From the NCBI GenBank assembly GCA_021157505.1, contig JAGGWI010000099.1, positions 1 to 5,077 of the forward strand: a stretch of 5,077 bases of DNA. The letters are read 5' to 3'. Source of the DNA: Desulfuromusa sp. (GTDB lineage Bacteria; Desulfobacterota; Desulfuromonadia; Desulfuromonadales; Geopsychrobacteraceae). The notes under the pieces are model-generated. The model saw nothing but the letters and a program-made list of their open reading frames with translations. It had not been told where the DNA came from and did not search any database. Below are positions 1 to 5,077 of this stretch, one piece after another (position 1 is the first letter of the stretch; each line of letters opens with the position of its first letter). The translations under genes and the position numbers were made by a program.

Positions 1-423
1 GCAGAACAGGGTGATTTTGTCACCGTCGACAAGGTGCTGAAAAGCAAGGCAGAGTGGCAACAGCTATTAACTTCAGAGCAGTACCACGTTTTGCGTGAAG
101 AAGGGACTGAACGGGCCTTTACCGGAGCTCTACTGAAAAATAAAGAGCATGGTGTCTACCGCTGTGCAGCCTGTGGGAATGATCTGTACCTCTCTGCGAC
201 TAAGTTCGATTCTGGCACTGGCTGGCCAAGTTACTATGAAGCGATTGCCAAAGAGAATGTTCTGATTCGGGAAGATCGCAGCTTTTTCACGACCCGCAAT
301 GAGCTGATCTGCAGCCGTTGTGAGTCCCACCTGGGGCATGTTTTTGATGATGGCCCGCCACCGACCGGCAAACGTCATTGTATCAATTCGCTGTCGCTGG
401 AATTTAAGCAACTGAATCAATAG
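1..423 (+). CDS. msrB: Peptide-methionine (R)-S-oxide reductase MsrB, 5' end outside window
   Basis: Reduces the R epimer of methionine sulfoxide in oxidised proteins, normally recycled by thioredoxin. Numbering from the GTG at 34, the SelR/MsrB fold is complete: two zinc-binding CxxC pairs (C44/C47 and C93/C96), the DSGTGWPS loop (59-66), the GHVFDDGPPPTG stretch (101-112) and the catalytic Cys116 in RHCINS. The position that holds the resolving Cys in E. coli MsrB (DSGCGWPS) is Thr62, so this is a one-cysteine type. The first in-frame candidate start is the GTG at 34, but no Shine-Dalgarno precedes it and the frame stays open to base 1, reading AEQGDFVTVDK. The KVLKSKAEWQQLL segment resembles the start of the mature domain in exported MsrBs, so the true start, possibly with a signal peptide or another domain, probably lies to the left. 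msrA follows after 19 bp. Family call very sure; start unknown. Confidence 0.93.
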   Translation, partial: AEQGDFVTVDKVLKSKAEWQQLLTSEQYHVLREEGTERAFTGALLKNKEHGVYRCAACGNDLYLSATKFDSGTGWPSYYEAIAKENVLIREDRSFFTTRNELICSRCESHLGHVFDDGPPPTGKRHCINSLSLEFKQLNQ

Positions 424-442
424 ATTTTTTCGGGAGTCAATC

Positions 443-1039
443 ATGCAAAAAATATTTATTCTGCTTTTTTGTCTGCTGGTTCCGCTGACAAGTAATACTT
501 TTGCGGCGACAGACAGAGCTATTTTTGCCGGGGGCTGTTTCTGGTGTATGGAGTCCCCATTTGAAAAGCTGGATGGGGTCAGTGAAGTGATTTCCGGTTA
601 TACCGGAGGAACACAGCTGAACCCGACCTATCAGGGAGTTTCTGCTGGAGGGACCGGACATACCGAAGCGGTAGAAGTTTATTATGATCCACAGCAGGTT
701 TCTTACGAAAAGCTGCTTGAAGTATTCTGGATGCAGATTGATCCGACCGATGCCGATGGGCAGTTTGTTGACCGTGGAACCCAGTATCGCAGCGGAATTT
801 TCTATCTCAATCCGGAACAGAAACAGCTGGCAGAAGTATCAAAACAGCAGTTGGGAGAATCCGACCGTTTCAATAAACCGATTGTGACTGAAATAACTGC
901 AGCGGAGAAATTTTATCCAGCAGAAGAATACCATCAGGATTATCACAGTAAAAATCCAATTCGTTATTGGTACTACCGGGGTGGTTCCGGACGAGATGAT
1001 TTTCTCGACAAGGTATGGGGCAAGGATCGTCAGAAATAA
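443..1039 (+). CDS. msrA: Peptide-methionine (S)-S-oxide reductase MsrA, exported
   Basis: Reduces the S epimer of methionine sulfoxide, complementing MsrB. Residues 1-21 look like a Sec signal peptide: MQK, then a hydrophobic stretch (IFILLFCLLVPL), with likely cleavage after TFA (A21) or A22, implying a periplasmic enzyme. The active-site motif GCFWCME follows at 31-37 (catalytic Cys32, conserved Glu37). The family segments GYTGG, GHTEAVEV, DPTDADGQFVDRGTQYRS and the EEYHQDY region are all present. The mature protein has only two cysteines, C32 and C35. The C-terminal recycling cysteines of E. coli MsrA are absent, so C35 is the only internal partner for a disulfide. Length 198 aa fits MsrA plus a signal peptide. 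The ATG at 443 has a good Shine-Dalgarno (GGGAG, 432-436) six bases upstream. No terminator separates it from msrB, so the two are very likely co-transcribed. Confidence 0.96.
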   Translation: MQKIFILLFCLLVPLTSNTFAATDRAIFAGGCFWCMESPFEKLDGVSEVISGYTGGTQLNPTYQGVSAGGTGHTEAVEVYYDPQQVSYEKLLEVFWMQIDPTDADGQFVDRGTQYRSGIFYLNPEQKQLAEVSKQQLGESDRFNKPIVTEITAAEKFYPAEEYHQDYHSKNPIRYWYYRGGSGRDDFLDKVWGKDRQK

Positions 1040-1053
1040 TTAAAAGGCCGATA

Positions 1054-1094
1054 GTTTTCGGGGGACATGTACTTGTTACGTGTCCCCCGAAAAC
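1054..1094. repeat. REP-like hairpin, 17-bp arms, 7-nt loop
   Basis: Left arm gttttcgggggacatgt (1054-1070) pairs with acgtgtcccccgaaaac (1078-1094) around the loop acttgtt. The pairing is perfect except for one T/G position, which is a wobble in plus-strand RNA. It begins 14 bp after the msrA stop. No T-tract follows on the plus strand (next bases gaaagtc), so it is not a classical intrinsic terminator, although such a stem could protect the msrBA mRNA 3' end. The GGGGGACA...TGTCCCCC core resembles dispersed REP-type palindromes mobilised by REP-associated tyrosine transposases; that link is from memory and no transposase gene is in the window. Confidence 0.75.
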
Positions 1095-1130
1095 GAAAGT
1101 CATGGGGTTGCACCCTTGCTCGTCTCTTTG

Positions 1131-1145
1131 TCCGCCTATGGCGGA
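1131..1145. repeat. Small GC-rich hairpin
   Basis: tccgcc (1131-1136) and ggcgga (1140-1145) form a perfect 6-bp stem with a 3-nt loop (tat). It lies 36 bp after the larger REP-like hairpin and may be part of the same dispersed element, since REP elements are often composite. The following bases are ttccctcc, which is not a clean U-tract, so a terminator role is weak. Confidence 0.5.
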
Positions 1146-1184
1146 TTCCCTCCAGTGTCAATACAGCAACGCTCGACTAATACG

Positions 1185-1242
1185 GTCCATATTCCAGAAT
1201 ATTTGCTGGACAGTTATCGCAACCTGCATTACAGTAACTGTC
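1185..1242. repeat. Two adjacent inverted repeats before the ATPase gene
   Basis: First structure: gtccatattc (1185-1194) pairs with gaata (1197-1201) and tggac (1207-1211), giving a 10-bp stem with a 2-nt loop and a 5-nt bulge (tttgc, 1202-1206). Such a tight loop could only form with some end pairs open. Second structure: gacagtta (1209-1216) and taactgtc (1235-1242) are perfect 8-bp arms separated by 18 nt. They share bases 1209-1211, so the two foldings compete. Inside the second lies the compact palindrome acagt-a-actgt (1231-1241), which could be an operator half-site pair. Together with the hairpins to the left, this accounts for most of the 225-bp gap between msrA and the first possible ATPase start. 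I see no believable gene in the gap. Confidence 0.45.
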
Positions 1243-1266
1243 ATTACTGAAATATAAAAAGGGGAT
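1229..1266 (+). promoter_or_regulatory. Possible promoter/operator of the ATPase gene
   Basis: A TATAAA box (1253-1258) lies 22 bp before the preferred ATG at 1280 and matches five of six bases of the -10 consensus. The -35 region is poor (around ttacag/tacagt, 1229-1235) and overlaps the palindrome acagtaactgt (1231-1241). A weak -35 under a palindrome is what an activator- or repressor-bound promoter can look like. The transcript would start near 1264-1266 with a very short leader. This is inference from spacing only. Confidence 0.25.
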
Positions 1267-1267
1267 G

Positions 1268-1273
1268 GGTGAG
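1268..1273 (+). promoter_or_regulatory. Ribosome binding site deciding the ATPase start
   Basis: GGTGAG ends six bases before the ATG at 1280 and matches the 3' part of the anti-Shine-Dalgarno complement. The upstream in-frame ATG at 1265 has GGGG (1261-1264) directly abutting it, too close to work. The protein would therefore begin MRFYNREKEL, as related ATPases typically do. Confidence 0.6.
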
Positions 1274-1279
1274 CTTGTT

Positions 1280-2584
1280 ATGAGATTTTACAATCGAGAA
1301 AAAGAACTCGAACTGCTGCGACGGATTGAAAAAACGTCACAGCAGTCATCCAAGATGACGGTTATTGTCGGACGCCGGAGAATCGGCAAAACCAAACTGA
1401 TTCAAAAAGCATTCGACCATAAACTCTATTTCTTTGTCGCCAAAAAGAATGAAACCCTGCTTTGTGAAGAATTTACTACAATCATTCAAGACAGCCTGAA
1501 CATCAAGGTTCATGGTCAATTTATTAAGTTCAAGGATCTGTTTGAGTTCCTTCTCGAACAATCAAAAACTCGCCCATTTACTCTGGTTATTGATGAATTT
1601 CAAGAATTTTTAAGTATTAATGACAGCCTTTATTCTGAAATGCAAAATATCTGGGACACATACAAAGACAGCTCAAAAATGAATTTGGTTTTAAGCGGTT
1701 CTATTTATTCTCTTATGAACCGAATATTCGAAGATAAAAAGGAACCGTTGTTTGGACGGGCCGATCACAAAATTCATCTGAAACCTTTTTCAATTACGAC
1801 TATAAAAGAGATCCTGCGGGAAAATTCCCCTGGATTCAGTCCCGATGATTTGCTGTCCTTCTATATTTTAACCGGAGGGATAGCCAAATATATTGAGATA
1901 TTTGTTGATCATAAGGCCTTTACCCTGAATGATCAGTTGGATCTTATTTTTGATGAATATTCTCTCTTTTTGGAGGAGGGGAAAAATCTTTTGATTGAAG
2001 AATTTGGCAAAGACTACACCACCTATTTTTCAATCTTATCCCTTATTTCTTCATCAAAAACCACAAGGAGTGAAATTGAAGGAACTTTGGAGAAAAATGT
2101 TGGTGGTTATCTTGACAGGCTTGAGAATGAATACACCATCATCACAAAGGTAAAGCCGATTTTTGCTAAACCTGGTAGCCGAACGGTGAAATATGAAATT
2201 ATTGATAATTTCTTTAATTTTTGGTTCCGGTTTGTATATAAGTATAAAAGTGCCATAGAAATCGAAAATTATCCTTATGTCAAAGATATTGTATTAAGAG
2301 ATTATTCGACCTATAGCGGCCATTTTTTAGAGAAGTTTTTTATTGAAAAGCTGAAGTTGACTCATGATTTTTCAATGATAGGAACGTACTGGGAAAAAAA
2401 GAACCTCAATGAAATTGATATTGTGGCCGTTAACGACGAGTTAAAAACAATACTCATCGCCGAAGTCAAAAGAAATATGGATAAGATCAACCTACATCAA
2501 CTCAAAAATAAAGCAGCAAAACTGCTGATCAAGTATCCAGAGTACAAGGTGAAATTTATTGGTTATTCCTTGGAGGATATGTAG
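1280..2584 (+). CDS. P-loop ATPase with C-terminal DUF234 / PD-(D/E)XK-like domain
   Basis: Function unknown. Family members are STAND/ORC-like P-loop ATPases (ATPase_2), frequent in archaea and scattered in bacteria. In the 434-aa product from ATG 1280: the family opening FYNREKEL (3-10), Walker A GRRRIGKT (31-38), Walker B LVIDE (102-106, acidic pair D105/E106), sensor-like LSGS (138-141), and FGR (158-160) before a lid region. Around 255-320 is a probable winged helix (YLDRLENEYTI, then IIDNFFNFWFRF). The C-terminus carries NEIDIVA (E378, D380) and AEVKRN (E395, K397), the spacing of a PD-(D/E)XK nuclease core, so catalytic residues appear intact. The ATG at 1265 would add five residues but lacks a usable ribosome site. 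Base composition differs sharply from the neighbours (16 of 60 G+C at 1561-1620, against 29 of 60 in msrA at 541-600), which points to horizontal acquisition. It is a single gene with its own leader and no partner. Family call firm; role open (defence, mobile-element or regulatory ATPase are all possible). Confidence 0.85.
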   Translation: MRFYNREKELELLRRIEKTSQQSSKMTVIVGRRRIGKTKLIQKAFDHKLYFFVAKKNETLLCEEFTTIIQDSLNIKVHGQFIKFKDLFEFLLEQSKTRPFTLVIDEFQEFLSINDSLYSEMQNIWDTYKDSSKMNLVLSGSIYSLMNRIFEDKKEPLFGRADHKIHLKPFSITTIKEILRENSPGFSPDDLLSFYILTGGIAKYIEIFVDHKAFTLNDQLDLIFDEYSLFLEEGKNLLIEEFGKDYTTYFSILSLISSSKTTRSEIEGTLEKNVGGYLDRLENEYTIITKVKPIFAKPGSRTVKYEIIDNFFNFWFRFVYKYKSAIEIENYPYVKDIVLRDYSTYSGHFLEKFFIEKLKLTHDFSMIGTYWEKKNLNEIDIVAVNDELKTILIAEVKRNMDKINLHQLKNKAAKLLIKYPEYKVKFIGYSLEDM

Positions 2585-2607
2585 AGCGTTATGGCTTTAT
2601 ACTGATA

Positions 2608-2967
2608 CTACCGCACCTTCTTCCGTCCCTTTGGCGCCCGTCTCCTTCGAGTTCTTATTTCCGGAATTTCGGTAACAACGGCAGCAGACTGCAGCTCTTC
2701 TTTGGTCTTTGCTGCACTGACATTGATACAGCGATCGATCAAGCGGGTTCCATCAAGCATATTGATCGCTTCTCTGGTTTCCGCATCATTCGACATGCAG
2801 ACAAAAGCAACTCCTTTAAATTGTCCGCTCTGTTGATCGTTCACCATATTGATGGAGCGAACTTTTCCGCAAACTGAGAAGAGTTTATGCAGATCTTCTT
2901 CAGTTGCCTCAAAAGAGATCTCGCTGACAAAAATATCTTTAATTTTATTCCTGGTTTTGTTTTTCAT
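2608..2967 (-). CDS. RRM-domain RNA-binding protein with basic tail
   Basis: Small single-RRM protein of the kind found in cyanobacteria and various proteobacteria; it probably binds single-stranded RNA in the cytoplasm, but its targets are unknown. Of 119 aa, residues 10-86 form the RRM. RNP2 is IFVSEI (12-17), followed by ATEEDLHKLF as helix 1, and RNP1 is KGVAFVCM (51-58). Two of the usual aromatic RNA contacts are present (F13, F55); the third, at RNP1 position 3, is Val53. The tail (106-119) is strongly basic (RTRRRRAPKGRKKVR) rather than glycine-rich, and likely adds non-specific RNA affinity. The ATG at 2967 has AGGA seven bases upstream. The gene converges on the ATPase gene with 23 bp between stop codons and lies 69 bp downstream of rbgA on the same strand, so it could be the last gene of that operon. 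Confidence 0.9.
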   Translation of the reverse strand: MKNKTRNKIKDIFVSEISFEATEEDLHKLFSVCGKVRSINMVNDQQSGQFKGVAFVCMSNDAETREAINMLDGTRLIDRCINVSAAKTKEELQSAAVVTEIPEIRTRRRRAPKGRKKVR

Positions 2968-2993
2968 TTTAGAATCCTGTCTGATATGGTGAA

Positions 2994-3021
2994 TCGTAAC
3001 GAGAACTCAGATTGGTTACGA
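2994..3021. repeat. Weak inverted repeat between rbgA and the RRM gene
   Basis: tcgtaac (2994-3000) and gttacga (3015-3021) are perfect 7-bp arms with a 14-nt loop, in the 69-bp gap after the rbgA stop. No T-tract follows on the minus strand, so it is a poor terminator. It could be an operator for the RRM gene or chance. No clear sigma-70 promoter is visible in this gap. Confidence 0.3.
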
Positions 3022-3036
3022 GTGCAGATTGCCCAA

Positions 3037-3915
3037 TTATTCATCGACTGCTGTTAGCTTTACTCCCTTTTCAAAAGCTCCCGATACCTCTTCGGGCCGT
3101 TCCAGAGAAATTCGTCCCAGTTTTCCAGACCTCAGTTCACGTAGCAGCAATTCAGCCGCGCGATGCAGGTCAACATCACCCCCCTTGATCAGACAGCCAC
3201 GACGACGCCCGATCTCCACAACAGTTTCCAATGGGGTTTCCGGTAATTCTGATAATTTATAGCGCTGTAGCAACAGGGCTGGATACTTCTCAGCCAGATA
3301 TTGAGCGGTCGTTAGACCAACCTCAAGGGTGTCAAAAGCATTATCACCGATTGCACCACTGGCAGCCAGCCTGCCAGCACCAGCCAGGTTATCCAACACC
3401 GGCCAGAGAATCCCAGGAGTGTCGGAAAGGAGAATACCATTGCGCAGATCGATCTGCTGAGGGCAAGTGGTAATAGCCGGTTTATCACCAACCCGAGCTA
3501 TTTTCTTTCCGGCTAGAGTATTGATCAGTGTCGACTTTCCGACATTGGGGATTCCAACCACCAGCACCCTTAACGGCTTTTTTGCTTTGGTACGCGCCGG
3601 GAGAAGTTTGCGGCAAAGTTTCGGGATCAGACCAACATCGCGCCGATTTGTAGATTCAAGCGGAATCGCCTTGACCCCCTGCTGCTTCTCAAGAAACTCA
3701 ACCCATCTTTTGGTCACTGTGGGGTCGGCAAGATCACTTTTATTCAGAATTTTGATACAGAGTTTATCTCCGCGTAAACGTTCCAATAGCGGATTGGCGC
3801 TACTGGCTGGAAGCCGGGCATCAAGAACTTCAATCACCAGATCTATTTTGGGCAGGATCTCAATAATCTGCGCCCGGGCTTTTTTCATGTGCCCCGGATA
3901 CCAGTCAATAATCAT
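3037..3915 (-). CDS. rbgA: Ribosome biogenesis GTPase RbgA/YlqF
   Basis: Circularly permuted GTPase that acts in late assembly of the 50S ribosomal subunit (in Bacillus subtilis it is needed for the uL16-containing mature particle). In the 292-aa product, the N-terminal family signature DWYPGHM (4-10) precedes the G motifs in permuted order: DARLPASSANP (32-42), G4 NKSD (58-61), G1/Walker A GIPNVGKST (121-129), G2 region GDKPAITT (143-150) and G3 DTPG (165-168). A helical C-terminal ribosome-binding domain follows, with RRGCLIKGGDVD near 238-249. The open frame extends upstream to an ATG at 3981, but those 22 residues are encoded by a palindromic repeat and have no family counterpart. ATG 3915 has AGAAGAG five bases upstream and gives the typical MIIDWYPGHM start. 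It lies downstream of aroC on the same strand and is probably co-transcribed with it. Confidence 0.95.
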   Translation of the reverse strand: MIIDWYPGHMKKARAQIIEILPKIDLVIEVLDARLPASSANPLLERLRGDKLCIKILNKSDLADPTVTKRWVEFLEKQQGVKAIPLESTNRRDVGLIPKLCRKLLPARTKAKKPLRVLVVGIPNVGKSTLINTLAGKKIARVGDKPAITTCPQQIDLRNGILLSDTPGILWPVLDNLAGAGRLAASGAIGDNAFDTLEVGLTTAQYLAEKYPALLLQRYKLSELPETPLETVVEIGRRRGCLIKGGDVDLHRAAELLLRELRSGKLGRISLERPEEVSGAFEKGVKLTAVDE

Positions 3916-3927
3916 TTTTTCTCTTCT
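3916..3927 (-). promoter_or_regulatory. rbgA ribosome binding site beside the palindrome
   Basis: On the minus strand AGAAGAG (3927-3921) is followed by five A residues and the ATG at 3915. It is a modest Shine-Dalgarno in a purine-rich, unstructured stretch. Its first base is also the last base pair of the long hairpin, so the hairpin sits directly against the initiation region. Confidence 0.55.
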
Positions 3928-3995
3928 GTAGGGGCGCTGCTTGCCGCGCCCTTCTCTGGAAACATGAACAGGGCGCAGCAAGCAGCGCCCCTACA
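3927..3995. repeat. 69-bp palindromic repeat between aroC and rbgA
   Basis: Arms of 26 bp (3927-3952 and 3970-3995) surround a 17-nt loop. The outer part is tgtaggggcgctgcttgc on the left, with its exact complement on the right. One pair is imperfect: C3945 against A3977. In plus-strand RNA this is a mismatch, but in minus-strand RNA, the direction of aroC and rbgA transcription, it is a G-U wobble, so the stem is continuous. No T-tract follows, so it is not a classical terminator. The sequence type (TGTAGGGGCG...CGCCCCTACA ends) resembles dispersed MITE/REP-like repeats. No target-site duplication longer than about 3 bp is visible. It supplies 69 of the 95 bp between the two genes. Confidence 0.85.
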
Positions 3996-4010
3996 CTTAT
4001 GAATAAATCA

Positions 4011-5077
4011 TCAATTGCGCATCTTCTGAATCATCACCAGATCAGCTAAAACCAGTGCTGCCATGGTTTCGACAATCGGGACGGCCCTGGGAACGACACA
4101 GGGGTCATGACGCCCTTTGGCTTCCAGAATTGTTTCTACCCCAGAATAATCAGCGGTTTGCTGTGGCTGACCAATGGTTGCCGGTGGTTTGAATGCGACC
4201 CGGAAGTAAACCGGTTCACCATTGGAGATACCACCCTGTACGCCACCACTGTTATTGGTTGTGGTACCAAGTCTATCCCCCTTTTTAACAAAGGGATCGT
4301 TGTGAGCCGAACCACGCATCCGCGCACCAGAAAAGCCGGAACCGATTTCAAAACCCTTGGTGGCCGGAAGTGACAACATCGCATGGGCCAGCTTTGCTTC
4401 CAAGCGATCAAAGATCGGTTCTCCCAAACCAACCGGAAGATTACGGCAGACACAACTGACCACTCCACCGACTGAATCTTTCGCTTCGCGGGCAGCCACG
4501 ATCTCAGCGGTCATCTTTTCGGCAGCCTCAGAATCAGGACAACGAATTTCATTGCTATCAACTTCTGTCCTGGTGAGCGTTTCCATATCAACATTGTTGC
4601 TGTCATGGTCACCAACAGAACTGACCCAGGCAACGATTTCAATCCCATACTCTTCTAGCAGATATTTTTCAGCAATAGCTCCTGCCGCGACTCGACCAAT
4701 CGTTTCTCTAGCGCTGGAGCGACCACCTCCACTGGAGGCATGAATCCCATATTTCATCTGGTAAGTATAGTCGGCATGTGAAGGACGCGGGATTTGGCTC
4801 ATCTCACCGTAGTCCCCCGGCCGTTGATCCTTATTTTTAACCAGCATGCCAATCGGAGTGCCCAGAGTCAGTCCATTTTCAATCCCGGAAAGAATCTGCA
4901 CCTGATCGGCTTCATCCCTCTCGGTGCCAAGTTTATTGCCACCCGGCCTACGGCGATCAAGTTGCACTTGGATATCTGCTGCCGATAATGACATCCGTGG
5001 CGGGACACCATCAACAACAACACCGACCCCGGCACAGTGGGATTCACCAAAAGTACTGATTCTGAACATACGTCCAA
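4011..5077 (-). CDS. aroC: Chorismate synthase AroC, N-terminus outside window
   Basis: Catalyses the last common step of the shikimate pathway: phosphate elimination from 5-enolpyruvylshikimate-3-phosphate to chorismate, using reduced FMN without net redox change; acts as a cytoplasmic homotetramer. Numbering from the ATG at 5069 (352 aa), all three family signatures are present: GESHCAG (8-14, catalytic His11), GGGRSSARET (114-123) and KGRHDPCV (318-325). DRRRPGG (38-44), RPSHADYTY (95-103, catalytic His98) and GEPIFDRL (216-223) are also conserved. The frame stays open upstream of that ATG and reads Gly-Arg-Met-Phe-Arg, matching the usual family N-terminus (F-G-[RT]-[ML]-F-[RK]). No proper Shine-Dalgarno fits in the eight bases available, so the real start is probably a few codons beyond the right edge. 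It ends with TGA at 4013-4011. rbgA follows on the same strand after 95 bp. Confidence 0.96.
   Translation of the reverse strand, partial: GRMFRISTFGESHCAGVGVVVDGVPPRMSLSAADIQVQLDRRRPGGNKLGTERDEADQVQILSGIENGLTLGTPIGMLVKNKDQRPGDYGEMSQIPRPSHADYTYQMKYGIHASSGGGRSSARETIGRVAAGAIAEKYLLEEYGIEIVAWVSSVGDHDSNNVDMETLTRTEVDSNEIRCPDSEAAEKMTAEIVAAREAKDSVGGVVSCVCRNLPVGLGEPIFDRLEAKLAHAMLSLPATKGFEIGSGFSGARMRGSAHNDPFVKKGDRLGTTTNNSGGVQGGISNGEPVYFRVAFKPPATIGQPQQTADYSGVETILEAKGRHDPCVVPRAVPIVETMAALVLADLVMIQKMRN

Noticed and set aside
1054..1094. Intrinsic terminator of msrBA
   Set aside because: The stem is strong, but no U-tract follows on the plus strand, and on the minus strand the first T-rich run is about ten bases away. 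Kept as a repeat only.
1015..1257. 80-codon plus-strand open frame across the msrA-ATPase gap
   Set aside because: It starts inside msrA in another frame, reads through the REP-like hairpins, has no ribosome site and no recognisable domain; a repeat-derived spurious frame.
1040..1264. Integron attC site or riboswitch in the structured gap
   Set aside because: No GTTRRRY/RYYYAAC core pair, no integrase nearby, and no aptamer consensus I recognise.
3467..3931. 154-codon plus-strand frame opposite rbgA
   Set aside because: It is the antisense shadow of a well-conserved GTPase gene and lacks its own ribosome site or domain.
3927..3995. CRISPR repeat or transposon with terminal repeats and duplicated target
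   Set aside because: There is only one palindrome, no spaced direct repeats, no coding content, and no target duplication beyond about 3 bp.
4136..4743. Overlapping open frames on both strands within aroC (4136-4468 minus, 4357-4743 plus)
   Set aside because: Alternative-frame shadows of chorismate synthase; their translations show no family features.

Overview
The window reads as ordinary chromosomal DNA of a Gram-negative bacterium with one probably acquired gene in the middle. The lineage cannot be fixed from the sequence. A member of the Desulfuromonadales or a related 'deltaproteobacterial' group is my best guess, from the style of AroC, RbgA and MsrA/B and the type of intergenic palindromes. 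MsrA carries a Sec signal peptide, which suggests an exported methionine-sulfoxide repair system.

Layout, left to right. (1) Plus strand: the 3' part of msrB, running off the left edge, then 19 bp later a complete msrA. Together they form a methionine sulfoxide reductase operon covering both the R and S epimers. (2) Positions 1040-1279 hold no believable gene but several palindromes: a 17-bp-arm hairpin resembling REP elements, a small GC hairpin, and two AT-richer inverted repeats just before the next gene. (3) Plus strand: a visibly AT-rich gene for a P-loop ATPase with a C-terminal winged-helix and PD-(D/E)XK nuclease-like region (ATPase_2/DUF234 type), of unknown function and probably horizontally acquired. 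(4) Minus strand, converging on the ATPase gene: a small RRM RNA-binding protein with a basic tail. Upstream of it are the ribosome-assembly GTPase rbgA (ylqF) and the chorismate synthase aroC, which runs off the right edge.

aroC, rbgA and the RRM gene share a strand and could form one transcription unit (aroC > rbgA > rrm). The aroC-rbgA gap is 95 bp, of which 69 bp is a near-perfect long palindrome ending right at the rbgA ribosome binding site. Without it the two genes would be about 26 bp apart, so it looks like an inserted repeat.

Three gene ends need care. msrB and aroC are probably truncated by the window edges, and the best rbgA start is 22 codons inside the longest open frame. I see no CRISPR array, tRNA, rRNA, integrase or transposase gene, and no convincing undescribed multi-gene system. 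The best candidates for a second look are the ATPase island with its structured leader and the palindrome at the rbgA start.
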